In this document: positions 1 to 12,127 of the stretch, piece after piece
Layout: each line of letters opens with the position of its first letter
Position numbering within the stretch: the stretch's first letter is position 1
Assembly (NCBI GenBank): GCA_905178155.1
Contig: CAJINV010000020.1
Coordinates: 186,001-250,000 of the forward strand
Origin: Amoebophrya sp. A120
Taxonomy: Eukaryota; Sar; Dinophyceae; Syndiniales; Amoebophryaceae
Length of the DNA: 64,000 bases
Direction of reading: 5' to 3'
Position numbers and translations under genes: made by a program
Notes under the pieces: model-generated
The model's database searches: none
Told to the model about the DNA's origin: nothing
Seen by the model: the letters and a program-made list of their open reading frames with translations, nothing else

Positions 1-95
1 GGAAAATGCTTCTCATGGGGCTCCGCATGAGAAACAATTTCAGCATGCAGATTTGCAATACAACTATGGCGTGGGGACGTTTTTACATAGGATAT
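1..95. mobile_element. Introner element, partial (family 3, TIR ACGTCCCCAC type)
   Basis: The left edge holds the end of an element whose terminus (71-95, GTGGGGACGTTTTTACATAG followed by GATA) matches, in the opposite orientation relative to the host gene, the end of the complete element at 30772-31056. The following 60 bases are also similar (CATGCAGATTTGCAAT versus CATGCTAATCTGCATG blocks, and a shared TTTCTCATGCGGAG block). It interrupts the LRR gene directly after the codons for LLEFE. Its other end is outside the window. Confidence 0.75.
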
Positions 96-1312
96 TTCGA
101 ACTCGAGCAGCATGTCGCACTCCAGCACGCGCAACTGCGGGAGTTGCTGAAGGTACGGCGCGATGTCCTGTGCAAAAGAGGTGATATTGACGCAGCGGTC
201 CACGCTCAGGTGAAATAACCGCGGAAAAGCCTGTTCTTGCGACCCCTCCTGCACCGCCAGAAAATCCAACGTCGTCAAGGGATTGGCAGAAAGGTCAAGA
301 ACCTGGTGCGCGTCGTGCGGGGTAGGAAAATAAGAATAACGTACGGAAGATGATGTCGAAACTACTTGGATATTGATTTTTTCTTTTTGTAGCAACATTC
401 TATTATTTCCCGCTCGCGTAGTCTTTCTAGTGGAAGTTATGCTTCCGTCGTAGGATTCCAACTTGCCAGTGCTTTACTTGGAGCAAGAAGCTGTACCAAC
501 CCGAAACAAAGAGAACAAGATACACAACCCTATCCTGTCATTACCACGAGATTTTCTGCCGCCTCTTCCCAAGCTCGCGGCGGCGCCACTTCCCGTAGAT
601 GGCAGTTGGTGATGGCCAGAGCACGGAGCTTCGGGCACTTTTTCTTCAGTACGCCCCATTCTGCGAGCGAGTCGTTATGATGGTATGGCACGAGGAATTG
701 TTGTACCCTATTTCGGCATGATCTACTTCTTCTGTACTCTGATTTAGCTGTTTAAATAAACCAAACGATCGTCCTGGTAATTCAGTGCTAAATCCCTGTG
801 GTAAGCACCAAATCCAAATGCAGAATGAGTTGTTGCGGACGACACTGATTTTATGCAACCGAGCCAGGTCTTCGTGGTCTTTCGCGGGCAGCAGATTTTC
901 CCCGTATCCGTACAAACCGTTTCCCCCGCAAATCGACGCTCTCCACGTCCGCAAGCACCGGTGTGTCAGTTCCTTGCTCGAGGCGCAGCAAAGCATGCTC
1001 GCTAAAGAAATACTCGTCAAGAAGCTCGGACAGGGCCCTGGGAAGTTGCTGCTGTAGCATCTTCTCCGGCTGCGCTTCCGGTGCATATGCAGTCCCAGGA
1101 TGAACAGGACGCTGCTGCGCGGCAGTAGTTGCGGCCCGAAGATGTAGATGTTGAACAACCGGATTGTTCATCGGTATTGGCACACCCCTAATATGTTGCG
1201 GCGGCTGCATGTAAGAAGTCCCGGGCGCGAAAGGAGGACGGTGCCCGCTGCTAGAAGATGCCGATGCCTTCCCAAACGGAAATCCACCAGAAACCGCGTT
1301 CTCGCCTCCCAT
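1..1312 (-). CDS. Leucine-rich-repeat protein, 5' portion (3' end beyond left edge)
   Basis: Three coding segments on the minus strand make one LRR gene. The first exon starts at an ATG at 1312 (MGGENAVSGG) and has a Gln/Pro/Ala-rich stretch followed by a helical segment (residues about 95-125). A second segment (about 675-549) encodes WGVLKKKCPKLRALAITNCH, a clear LRR unit, and ends at a GT donor near 550. A third (about 330-96) encodes two further LRR-like units (VLDLSANPLTTLDFL and LPQLRVLECDMLLEFEI). The gene then runs into an introner at 1-95, so its 3' end lies outside the window. LRR proteins are protein-interaction scaffolds; no catalytic domain is visible. The reading frame at the end of exon 1 (about 850-900) is ambiguous, because an alternative frame there also looks LRR-like. 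A short unrecognised intron is possible. Confidence 0.6.
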
Positions 1313-2987
1313 CTTGATGGTGAGTCATTTAACTCGCCACGGTATGAAACGCCTTGGGCCTGTAAGTGTGAAATCAAAATATATCCAACGAGAAAATACG
1401 AACAAATAATGCTCCAAAAAGCTGAGGGTGAATATACAACGCTATAGTCAGTTTCTCCATTAGCTGCGGTACGTGTGCTAATGAGGTCCTTGGCTTGATC
1501 TACGTTTCACCTGACGGGCAGGTTGTCCGATACGAAACAGAAAAGGCAATATGCGATCCTGATTGACAGTTTTTTTCTTTTACCAGTATGAATTCTGAGC
1601 AGGGCTGCACCTGTCACAAACAATGACCAAAGCGACAGACCTCGCCGGGAGGGTGCGTTGAATTGCAGGCGATTGGAAATGTTGGTGATCCACACACTAC
1701 TATCTAAATATTGCATTAGTGCTTCGACTTTTTTGCTTTCCAACAATACTAGCAGAATATAGGTGGACTCAGGGTCCACGTGGGACAAACAGCAACTGAA
1801 ACTCCACACACGGAGATGGAGGCTCTCTCTTCACATAAAGAAAAGTAATTCCAAAGCCCCCGTTCTGCTGAATGGATGCAAATAGGCCGCGCCAAGAAAA
1901 GGCTTGACTTTCTTCGATGTACTTTTCGAGATACGCAAACGTGACAGGCCCCACGTCAACGATGGGAACCGGAACGAACGCTCGATTACAAGGACGACCC
2001 GTGTCTGTGTTGCATCTGCCGCGCAGCGAGTTCTGCAGTGCAATGACTACAGTGACGAACATGATAATGAAAGCGAGTACTTTTCCATGTCTTCTAGCAG
2101 CGTGCTGACTGACGAGTCGCACGCCTTACTGTTTTGCATGCCGATGTGTCAGGACATCAAGGGGCTCCAAGTCGAAGTTTTGCATTCGAGCACCCTTTTT
2201 TTTTCGTTCGAATAGGCACAACATCATGGACCACCTCCAGCGTTCTTCTTCACCTGGCAAGAGCAACGCCTGCAATTTCCAAACCGTTCTATGACTGTGA
2301 TCGTCATCGTTTACATTTCAATAGGGACCACGAGAAGGAAGCAATAAATCAGACGAGCAAGGCGATTTCGGTGTTAAAAATGAATCCGTCAGCTCTGCAC
2401 GTCGTCACAATAATATCCTGTTGAAAGTATGTTTGTATGATAACGTCCCGTCTACTGCCGATAGAAGAAGTTATTTTTTCATTTTGTACACGGTGCCGGC
2501 GGCGGCTATTCAGACAAGTTGCTGGTGCCCAACGGATACGTACAGGGCAACAACTGCATTGTGTGTACCTTAAGTACGTTCACTCCAGGTTGATGTATCA
2601 AACCCAGTTGGAGGATGCCGTCGAAGAAGACCGTGCCATAAACGGCCAAACAACGGCTCTTGGTTGATCCTGTGTGGGTTCAAGTAGTCTCTGAACAGGC
2701 TAAGTACTTACTTCCTTTCTTCTACTCGCGCAAAATCCGTAGCGTCTCGCTCGAGTCCTCGGTGGCGGACAGTGCCTTTTGGATCTTCCCGTTTTATTGA
2801 AGAAAAAAACCTTGCAAGTGTAGCTTTGTGATGCACGACATGGCAAGATCATTGCGTCTATCATGCTGCTCAGGCATTGTAGGGTGTATTCAACCTCATT
2901 TTCGCGTACTATCCGCGTATCGCAGGTTTTTGCGGTTATGCCAGACAGATTTGTAATGCTGTTCCGAGAAGAAAAATGTTACACCTA
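1313..2987. other. Intergenic or unresolved; one weak exon candidate
   Basis: No recognisable gene. The minus strand at about 2110-1769 has an open frame with a hydrophobic segment (AFIIMFVTVVIAL) followed by a plausible soluble part (VGPVTFAYLEKYIEESQAFSW). It has no upstream ATG in frame and could be an exon of a small membrane protein, at about 25% confidence. At about 2820-2990, imperfect inverted ends (AAGTGTAGC and GTTACACCT) flank a CATG-rich stretch resembling an introner next to the glutaredoxin gene's 3' end. Confidence 0.3.
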
Positions 2988-3885
2988 CAATCTTTTTCTC
3001 TTTGATAAGTTTTGCAGCAGGCCTAGTATGCCCATCCAGGGGGCGGCCCCGTCGTTACAGCCGCCAACGCACACACCATTCACGAACGACTGAGGGATGG
3101 TGCGAGACCCATGGATATCGCTGGGAAAGGAACTGAGTACGTGCTGCGCGTAGTATTTTCAATGTCAAACAAATTAAGTGCTGCCTCGCTGCATGCAAAG
3201 TGAGTAAGTCTCTCGTGGGGAAACAAAACACTTCCCTTTCAAGAAGCTGCAGAACATCGTAAACAGAGAAGTGCAATTGCGGCCGCAAATTTGAATTCCA
3301 TGTGGTTTTTCTGCTCTCAAGTACCGGAACAAGAACAACCAGCTGCAGTTGTAAACAGGACACATATAATTATCCTTTATTTCCCCTGCGATATCCGCTA
3401 ATTTCTCGAAGCTCTGCCCGCTCGGCGTCCGTCATATTCTTGTGGTATACGAATTCGACCCCGCAGGTGTTCAGCGCGTCAACAATATGGAAATGAACTT
3501 TTGATGGCACCATGATGTTGACCAACATTGTTTCACTATTTTTCATCGCGATTTTTCCATGGTATTTCAAATTTCATTTCTGTCAGAATGTACATATCTT
3601 GCGGAAGACAGGCGTGTTTTCATGCACAGACTTTCTCTCTCTCCTCGCAGCAGCGCAGCCGTGCTGCGATAAACACCAAAAAACTACAGAACGAGATAAG
3701 TAACGAGAAAATAATGCACCGCCACAATATGAATATAGACCGTCGTGGTCGTAACTGCACCTTACAGCGCCAATAAAATGTTCATTTTCATAGCGGGTCC
3801 GCCTCACAAAGGGTCAGTAATCTTCTCCAAAAACCACCACCCGATGCTGCCGCGCGATTTGGCCCAGCCTTTTCGAGGCGGACAT
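2988..3885 (-). CDS. Glutaredoxin-like protein (split by non-canonical introns)
   Basis: Three minus-strand segments read together as a glutaredoxin, the thioredoxin-fold enzyme that reduces protein-glutathione disulfides. Segment 1 starts at ATG 3885 (MSASKRLGQIARQHRVVVFG, then EDY) and gives the first beta strand, with VVVFGEDY where classical members have VFSKTYC. Segment 2 (about 3505-3390) gives helix 1 and strand 2 (HIVDALNTCGVEFVYH) and the helix MTDAERAELREISGYR. Segment 3 (about 3110-2988) gives the cis-Pro and glutathione-binding motif TIPQSFVNGVCVGGCND and a short basic tail ending in a stop near 2988. TIPQ plus GGCND is diagnostic of the family. The introns lack clear GT-AG borders, so the exact active-site residues (normally CPYC) cannot be read. 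The splice after EDY decides whether the first catalytic Cys exists. Total length is about 100-110 residues, normal for a single-domain glutaredoxin. Confidence 0.65.
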
Positions 3886-6271
3886 CGTGCTTCGGGACCC
3901 GCTGCCCCCAATTTTGCAGTACGAACTAGGGAGAACTAGAGGTGAGTCTAGTACTCGACTGACTGCACAAGGCTGGTGAATACCAGGGATTTCACGATCG
4001 CCGGTGCCATAGTAAGACGAATGGTGCTACAAGTGGGAAGTGAAGACAAGAGTATACTGCAAGGGTACAAGGATGCCAGTGCAACAAGGAAACACTGCTG
4101 AATCACAGAGAAAAAAAACGAGATAATGTACGACAGGTCTCTTCTCGTATTGTCAGGGCAAGGACACGAGATAGTACGAGTACCAGTGAAGTCATTAAGG
4201 GGCTCAATACGGATTCTAAACGGGCGGTACAGGAACTGCGAGGAAAAGTGATCGTGGCATAGAATTCTGCGCGGAAAAATAAGAAAGATGCTTTTCATCT
4301 TCACAGCTGTGCAGCTGACGTACTGTTTCATGATCTTGTCTGAAACTGTTGCCTTTTGTTCTCGTTAACGAAGCGGCCTATAGCGGCCGGAATACAGAGC
4401 GAAAAGAAAAGAAAACAGCATCACCACCAGCAAGGACTTGTTTTGAAAGGCGAACACGTTCAGAAGGGATTTTCCATCAAATAGATTTATGTCGCCTGCT
4501 CATACAATTACATATTTTTTCATTTTTCATGCGTGATATGAGGAGTGTAAGTACATGTGCATTCTTATGCTATTAAAGAAGTATACAGCGATTCACAAAA
4601 AATCTGCGCTACCAACACCCGGGTCGCTTGGCGGAACCGGCACAGGACGATTGTTGTAGTTCGCAGCTTCTATACAATGGAGCAGTTTTTTTTAGTAGAA
4701 CATTTTACTAGTAAATGCAATCTGGCTTGCAGCCTCCGTATTTCTATCTTGAAAAAAGGGTCGTACACGCTGAAACTGAATCGATATTCTGTCTTAAAAA
4801 AGGTAGTATTGTTTTTTGTTCTGAATACAAAGTCGAACTGTTCTCTTAAAAGGTGGTCTTCTTGGAATTTTGATTTATTTTTCCTCAAAAAAAGTATCAA
4901 TCTACAAGTCTGCTTCGTGGAGCGTAATTGCTAACGGTAACCCTGAATGCTGTATTTCTTTCCCTGACAAACAAATTGTGAACTAAATACTTACAAAAAT
5001 GAAAAATCTTTTGCCTTCGGCTTCGCGCTTGACGTTACGCGGTCCTTACTTAAATTGATGAAAACAATAATTCCAAAACGGTCTAGTACTTGAGGTGCCA
5101 AAACTTCACTTCATCGAATTCAACAACGACTTCTGATAATTGCCATCCAACAACGACTTCTGATAATTGCCCTCCGAAGATATGATCTACCTGATACGCA
5201 GAAGCTTCAACTTCGTTTTCGTTTTCCCATTCCCGTCATACAGAAGATCTACTTCTCCCGTTCCCTGCGGTTGGAAATAGTGTGCGACACCTCCCCCATT
5301 TTTTTAGTACGCTTCCACCTACTCTGGCACTAGCATCGAAGCATCGATCAACAATGAAGAAGTTGCTCGAAGTGCACACAATCGGGCGATCATGGAATTC
5401 GTATTTGCGGTCTTTATCTCAAAAAGAGATAAATGCATCGTGGTAAAAATGGACCATAGTACAGAAAATTGTGCTCAGTAGACGAGCCGCAGTACTGTTG
5501 TTCGATGTTGACTCCTGGCAAGAAGGTTGTTCCAGACGAGGTGGATTGTTACAAACCACGTCCCACGGACAGTAGAGGAATTCGCGCTAGTGAAAAACTC
5601 AGGTAGTCATAACACACGAACCGAAAGTAAATCGTCGCAAAGGATAATTACTCCTCCAGCAAAGCCTCCTGGTCGGATATCGCAAGAAAAAAGTGCTTCA
5701 GTTACACATTTGTAGTGAATGAAGCATTACAACAAACTTGCCTTGCATGACAGAGAAAAGTTGCAATGCAGAGGGAAAACACGTATGAAATAATGCTCGT
5801 AAGCATTTTGTGCATGACAGCGCTTGTCTCTGTTGCTTGGTCTGTAACACTTTTTTCTTTGCATATCAGAAGAGACACTCGCGTCGTCCCCCGTGTGCGG
5901 ATAGGTGCTGTCCCCAGCTTCATTGCCTTCGTGGATGTCATTTTTTGCGTATGGGAGGATAATAAGTAGTGTCGTCAGGTCCTGCGCGTAGCTAGTGTTA
6001 GACTTACACTCCAGCTCCACTACTTGATTATACACCATTTGCATTTGCAGTGGATCTCATCACCCTCACCACAGAGCGCACCATAGTGCGGAACTTTGTC
6101 ACAAAGAAAAACTCCTGGAGAGCTCTGCTGTTCTTGATTCCAAAAACCATGAGGATGAGTGACGTTTTTGGTCCATGAAGTAATGCAGAAGGCGAAACTA
6201 GCAGAACTGCGAAAACGAGCAGCAGGTTGTTGGTGTCACTACATCTACAATAGACAACGACATTAATTTTT
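3886..6271. other. AT-rich intergenic or unresolved region
   Basis: I see no protein family here. Base composition drops to AT-rich with many homopolymer runs, and open frames on both strands are short with no consistent codon signal. It contains the 27-bp tandem repeat at 5121-5174. A CATG/GCATGACA-rich stretch at about 5690-5860, with imperfect inverted ends (AAAAAAGTG...TTAC and GTAACACTTTTTT), looks like an introner relic in an unrecognised host. Confidence 0.35.
5121..5174. repeat. Tandem duplication, 27-bp unit x2
   Basis: The unit CAACAACGACTTCTGATAAT plus TGCCATC is repeated head to tail, with a single A/C difference between copies (5121-5147 and 5148-5174). It lies in non-coding AT-rich sequence. 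Confidence 0.9.
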
Positions 6272-9266
6272 CTACTGCCATAGAGACTTGTCATGCTTCG
6301 GTAGGTTCCCGTCTTCCGTCATTCCGGCGTCCGCTGCCAGCGCGCCGAACGGGTAGACGCGCCCCTCCGCCAGGTCTCGCGCTCGCTGGCGCTCTTCCCA
6401 CTTTCGCACGAAGAAAGACTGGAGTACTGGGAGGCAGTAGCTGTACAGAAAGAACGAGATCAGCAGCACGACAGGCCAGATGTACCACCGGATCGCGGGG
6501 TTTATGCGCTTCCCGTCTGCGTCGAAGAGGTGAGGTGCCCGCCCGTGGCTTGTCAAGCGTGCATCTTTGACATCGGTTCCACGAAGAGCAGGACTCTGGC
6601 CCGGCGAAATCTCAGGCGGCTGGTGTGCGTCACGGCCTGGCGTCCGTGGCAAGCGGGCTGTCTTCGCAATTGCGGGGCGGGACGAGCTGCGTGGAGGCTC
6701 AGCTAGTAACTGAACGAATGCATTGGCATTGCCTCCCCCGTGCGCATTGTCCGGTACCGATTGCGGCGATTCATACCTCAATAGCCTCCGCATTTCGTCT
6801 GCCGCGTTGGCTATTGCTGATTTGTCCTCTTGGTGTTGGCTGCCCTGGCTCCATTCAACCCTGATTGCCTCTTCGACAACATCGTCCGCCCCCTTTTGTT
6901 CCGAATAAGAAAACGCCTTGCCCCCCATTTTCGGGAAAGTTTTGATGAACAGCCCTGCGGGCTTTTGCGCCGCTCGCTGCTTCGCCTCGTCGGCGCCGTC
7001 GGTTCCCGGCACTGCCCGTTGCAAGCTCTCGACCTTATATCGCCTGACCCTGCTTTTGCCTGCGTCTGGAGGACCGCCTTCTGGGTATAACAGAAACGAG
7101 GCCGTCACATCGCCGGCAGCTAATTTCACTTCACCATCTGGTGTGCCACCAGCCTCGCTTCCGCTGATCATCCGGGACTTCAAACCGTTAAAATTCTCAG
7201 CAACCACGTCCATCCTTAATCCGCCACTCCGCGTAAAGACATGCACGAAAAGAAACGGCTGCGTTAGCAGGCGCGATGCTTCTCGTACACTTTGCGCGAC
7301 GTCTGGGACCTTGAACCTTGCAGCGAAGCTGCGCGCGGTCAACGCGTTGCGCAGATTGCAGCCAGTAGAAACGTCCGCGTTTACTTGCCCCGCCCCCGCA
7401 GAAAGATACCACCAGTGCGGCGCGTCGCTCTTTCCTACAAATTCCACTGACTGCCCCCTGCTGTCCCTCAGGTCGAACGCGAGGTACCCTGCGATAAACG
7501 CCCGCTGACCTTCGTCATAGGCCGCAGGCGTGGGAACGACATTTCTCTGTTCTGGAACGAGGCGCACCGACAGCAAGCCTTGCTTGCTCATGCTTTGACT
7601 CGAGCGGCCCGGCAGGCCAATGGCCGCAAGGCCGTCAACGAGAACGACGAAGGGCCGGGCGCCCATATCGACGACCCGCTCGCTGCTCGTAAACTGCGTG
7701 GCGCAGGCGATATTGTTTTCGATTGCTGCAAGAACATCTCCTCCGAGCCGGCTGAAATAGTCCTGCGGGCGCCTCGCTGCGGCTTGACGGTGGAGCGCGG
7801 CGTACACGAGGGGCAGGGTTGTCGCGTCCTTCCCCATGTTTTCCTCTTCCGCGCACCCCTTCGCCACCAACAGCTCGGCCGCCGCCAAGGTTCGTTCTTG
7901 TGCCACGGGTCCGCGCGGTCCTTTGCCGAGCAAGGCTGCAACACAACGCAGCGCCAGCGCCGGCTCGTGGCCGCCCGTCACAGCAGTGGCCGCCGAGCTT
8001 CCCGAGGCAGCCTGTTTCCCTGGTGGCTGCGTCTGTGGCGGTGTCGCGCCGTCGCATGATATTGGTTCAAACACGACAGCCACCTCGTACGCCCCCACCA
8101 AATCCAATTCCACTTCCTCCGGTTCACTAGTTTCAGCTTCATTGTGCGCCTCTATTTGTTCCACCTTTTTTTCGGTGGTAAGATCCCTCGCTACAGTGTA
8201 TTTTTCTTCGCCAGTCTTCGACGAGCCAGCTTCCGATACTTCCTCCGCCATGTCATCTGTTAAGTCGGCCTGCTCGTCTGGGTTGCTGGGTGAGTATGCA
8301 TTGCAAATACGTCTGGATCTGGAAGTATGGAGACTTGTGACGCAGTCTGTCATCCACACAAAGAACTGCCATGCATGAGTAGCAAATGCTGTCCCTTGTT
8401 GGCCACGCTGATAGAGGGTTGCCCATGCAGAATAGTAGAGTAGAGTAGAGGGTAGCATGTTGCAGAGTAATCTCTCACAGAACCTGTGATGCGAGGCTAT
8501 GCATTCAAGACCTTCGTTCTGTGCGATGCAAAACCTGCGTCACAAACTTGTACACTTTCCGTCCCAGATCCAAACCTACTACTCAATTTGCACTTGATAG
8601 TTTGTTGCTTGTGAGAATACGGAAGCGCCGCAACCTGATAACGGGAGAGATCGTTAGCGTGTTCGCTTGTTTGCTGACGTGGACGGAAAAGTCGGGCTCT
8701 GGATCTGCTCGCACATCTCCAATCTCGCCCCAGTTTTCCCTGGCGGTCGCGCCCTCTTTGCCGGCGAGCAGAACATTTGTAACGAAGACGCCGGTGCTGT
8801 GGCTGGCAAACTCTTCGAGCTTCCAAACGTCATCCTTTTGTGTCTCAAAAAAGTCGGACACGTCGTTAATGTCGCCGCGGCCGGGCAGTCTTAAGAGCGA
8901 TTTGCTCCATGTGCTGCACACATTGATGGCACTTTCCTTGGGAGGAACGGGAAAGAACAACTTGTGGAGTGCTGGTGCCAACTCGGTATTAATTTTTGTT
9001 TCCCATGCCTTGCGCAGCCGTATCCCGTCCGCCACGGTAGATTTGGAATCGGGGGACACAGCATGGATGAGAGAGGTCCACGCGGTGAGGCTGATCGCCT
9101 GCCCGAGCCTCTCCGCCGGTGGGCGCGCTTCTTCGGGGGTCGTGATGTCTTCACCTTCTCCTTTTTCTGGGCCCTCTGCACCTTCTTCTATACCTGCGCC
9201 TCCTGCCTCTCTGCCAGGCGGCTGGCCAACGCCTCCACTCACCGCCTCCTGGGTGGCCCTGTGCAT
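6272..9266 (-). CDS. Large protein of unknown function with C-terminal transmembrane anchor
   Basis: Two exons, joined by removing a divergent introner at 8290-8599, give about 890 residues. Exon 1 starts at ATG 9266 (MHRATQEAVSGGVG) with a Gly/Glu/Pro-rich disordered N-terminus, then a helical region (ISLTAWTSLIHAVSPDSKS). Exon 2 continues in frame (SNKPSNPDEQADLTDDMAEE) with an acidic linker, a likely globular middle (DYFSRLGGDVLAAIENNIAC through HWWYLSAGAGQ and FLFVHVFTRSGG), a second disordered stretch, and one strong hydrophobic helix near the C-terminus (YIWPVVLLISFFLYSYCLPV) followed by about 50 polar residues. I recognise no family. The single C-terminal membrane span with most of the protein N-terminal suggests an anchored membrane protein; topology is inference. 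The overlapping plus-strand frames are GC-rich shadows. Confidence 0.6.
8290..8599. mobile_element. Introner element, divergent family-1 copy
   Basis: The ends are inverted repeats: TGCATTGCAAATACGTCTGG at the left and the reverse complement of CCAGATCCAAACC...TTTGCACTTGATA at the right. The interior carries the CATGA/GCATGC dyads typical of the other copies. Excision joins AGCAACAAAC to CCAGCAACCC in frame. A possible 5-bp duplication (CAAAC/CTCAC) is degraded. It is about 305 bp, slightly longer than the other family-1 copies. Confidence 0.7.
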
Positions 9267-10580
9267 TTCGTGCGCCTAACCCTTCGCAACCGCAAAGCGA
9301 CAAAGACTGAAAACAATTCGGGCGGAAACGGTCCCGCGGTGCCGCGAAATCGCTGTATAGAGCGAGGCAAAAAATCTGCCTGGGGGGGAAGTGAACACGC
9401 AGTAGGAGCTGCGCGCGGGCTGTCGGGCTGGGACCGACATACCCGGGCGGGAAGTGGAGCGCGAGCGCTAAACGCAGATCAGCGGGCGGAGAAAGAAAAA
9501 GAAGCGCCCCAAGACGAACGGCCGGCCAGGGGGAGTCAAGCGGGTCGCGCCTGAATGCGTGCGCCGAACGAAGGCCAAAGCATGCCAGCGGACAGGCACA
9601 CCAAAAAATGGGAGCGGGGGGCACGCAGGAAAACAAGCCAGCCCCCCCAGCATGTGGAGGCTTTCCAGCACAAGCGAAAGGGGGCATCGTGAAAGCGCCG
9701 CCCCCGCCATCGCGATCACCCTTCGCCTTCTCATAGCCATCATGTGCTATTGCTGCTGGTTACAGCTATGCGTCGTGTTCAATGGGATCCTTTAGTCTCG
9801 TTCTAACGGGGGGCGCTCTTTTTTCAACCAGAGACAATGAGAAAGTGAAAGCCCGGCACCCACGTGGCCAAAAATTAAATGCCAGCGCCTGCCCTGGATT
9901 CTATTTCCAGGGGGCCAAGTAACTGGCCGGGCACTGTCGAGCCTGCCACGAAGGCGCGTCTGCCTAAGGGCTGGCGCTCAGAGAAACGGCTCGTGGCGGA
10001 GCGCCGCTTGTGTTAGCGGTGTCCAGATCAGGTCAGCGGCTTACTCCTGGTCAGCCTCCGCCTAGCCTTCGCTTAGCAACTCAACAGCGTGGGCTCTCGA
10101 AATCGGTCGGGGGCGCAAGACCCTAGAGAGGCTGCGGAGAAACAGACAACACAAGCCACGAGAAAGTCGCAGCCCCAAAGCCAAGACGCCGCTGAACTTC
10201 CCGGGCAACAGAAGCGATGCCTACGCCGTTGAACTCCCTGCGCCTCTGTCTCGTTTCGAGTTTTCCTTTCTTCTGCCCCCGAGACTTGGCCGCCTGTGCG
10301 CCGCTTCTACTTTTCTCGCGCAGTACTTTTTTTTTGTTGATGCGGGCGCGCGCGCCCTCAAACCAATGTCCGAGTGCCCTCGCCTCGCCTGCCTTTTGCT
10401 CTCGATTTCAGCGGCAAAAGCGCGCAGCTGCGCATGTCGGTTACAACTCGGCAGGCTAAGTCCCCACAGTTTAGCGACCAACGAGGCGCAACGCAAAAGA
10501 ACTGAATCCGAGAAAGCGGGGCCGCGCACATCCGTGCCGGAAAAGGGAAGGAGGCGGCGCCACAACGGCCGGCGTCCTGC
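9267..10580. other. GC-rich gene-poor sequence
   Basis: Long open frames occur on both strands because stop codons are rare in this GC-rich sequence. None shows a domain, a consistent amino-acid composition or splice signals. I see no gene. Confidence 0.5.
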
Positions 10581-10599
10581 AGGCCTAAAAGGGCCAGGG

Positions 10600-11030
10600 G
10601 GAGGGCTGGAGAGAAACCGAGAAAAGAGAAGCGGGGGAAAGGGGAACTGGAAAAAAGAAAAGCCGGTAAGAGGAGAAACCAGGAAAAAGAAAAAAGCCCG
10701 GAAAAAAAAAGAAAAGAGAAACGGGAAAAAAGGCAGCGGAAAAAGGGTAACCCGGAAAGGGGAAACAACAAAACCGAAAAAAGGAACACCGAGAAAAGAG
10801 AAACCGAGAGAAGCGGAACCGGGACAAGAGAAACTGAAAAAAGGGAAACCGAGAAAAGGGAAACCGGGAAAAGGAAAGCCGGGAAAAGAGAAACCGAGAA
10901 CAGAGAAGCTGAGCGAAGAGAAACCGAGAAAAGGGAAACCGGGAAAAGAAAAGCCAAGAACAGGAAAACAGAGAAGAGAAAAACTGGGAAAAGGGAGACC
11001 GAGACCCTCGGTCCCGAGGAAAGAGAAATG
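10600..11030. repeat. Polypurine tract, about 430 bp, built of degenerate 12-15 bp units
   Basis: The plus strand is almost pure A/G with isolated C (units such as GGGAAACCGAGAAAAG and GGGAAAAGGAAAGCCG). The units are degenerate copies of (G)GGAAACCGAGAAAA. It reads as Lys/Gly/Pro/Glu repeats on plus and as Phe/Ser/Leu/Val repeats on minus, so coding appearance in either frame is an artefact of the repeat. Such tracts can form triplex (H-DNA) structures and block polymerases; that consequence is inference. Confidence 0.85.
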
Positions 11031-11160
11031 AGCCGCCGCGCCTGCGGTTCACGATTGTCCATCCCCCCAGCCAAAGGCAGAAAAGAGGCGGGCCACAGGT
11101 CCGCACATAGAGAATGAAGGGCGCCGGGGCACTAGCCGCCCGGCCCCAGCACAAGAAAAG

Positions 11161-11312
11161 CAATGTAGTGCAAGCTTCTATAGACAAAAAACTATTTTTT
11201 AGGCGAGCTTGAAAAGCTACTCTCGTCCTGTCGTTGAAAAACAATGTAGCGCAAGCTTCTTAGACAAAAACTAATTGTCAGGCGAGCGCGAGCTTGAGCT
11301 GTCGCTGAAAAA
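11161..11312. repeat. Imperfect tandem duplication, 71-81 bp units
   Basis: Two consecutive copies begin CAATGTAG(T/C)GCAAGCTTCT and end GT(T/C)G(T/C)TGAAAAA (11161-11241 and 11242-11312), with small deletions in the second copy. No coding function is seen. Confidence 0.75.
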
Positions 11313-12127
11313 CAAAAACGGTCCGGGCGACCAATTTTGCATGAAGAGAAGGAGCCGCCGTGCACGCCTCGCCCCAATGGGCCCGCGGGGCCTCTCTACA
11401 GTCGTGTCACCACTGCTGAAGAACGGGGCGCGCGCGGGCTGCTATCGGAGGCGCCCCGCAAGAAAAAGGCGGGCCCCCGCAGCTGCCACAGCCCGTAGCT
11501 AGGGCAGGACGCAGGGCACTGCATACAGCGCCACAACCTGAAGGCCCGCCGCGGCGCCAACCGCTATGCACGCTTCTGGCCCCAGGTGAGACCAGACGGC
11601 TGGCCGCCCATGGTTCGCTACTTGCTCTCCTCCCGTGTCAGCGCCGCCGAATAGTCCTGCATCCTTACCTGGTTCTAAGTGACCGAAGCAGCCATAGCTA
11701 CTTTGACATCATGTTAAAAATCACAATGCAAAATCATAACAGGCACACAAGGACAAGTCGCGAGCCGCAGCACGGTGGAAACAAACTTTGTTCGTTTTTA
11801 CAAAAAAAAAAAATGGTGAGCCCTACACCAACAATGCTTTTCTCTTCAGTAGAAACACTCGAAAGGCTGTAGAAATTGCTACCCATAGTCGGCTCATGCC
11901 AAGAAAGCTACTAGGCTAGGACGGGCGTAGTTCGCGACCACACTACATGCGACCGCGCAATCCTGAAGCGCAATGGATTGGGGCGCACTGCTTCGCACTA
12001 CAGGAGAGCCAGAGTATAGGGCGGAATGACAACCGTATCATCCCGAAGAATGGAGCAAATCCGCCTTCCTCAGGCCGCCACACCGATCTCAGCTGCTTCG
12101 TTTCGGCTCTGCGCAGGCCCTCCGGGA
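11313..12127. other. GC-rich intergenic sequence
   Basis: No recognisable gene. It contains a 12-base A run near 11802. Open frames are short and inconsistent. Confidence 0.45.

Noticed and set aside
10358..11244. Long open frames (220-240 codons) on both strands rich in Lys/Gly/Pro or Phe/Ser/Leu
   Set aside because: They are translations of the polypurine repeat; both strands and several frames are equally open, and no domain or splice signal supports a protein.
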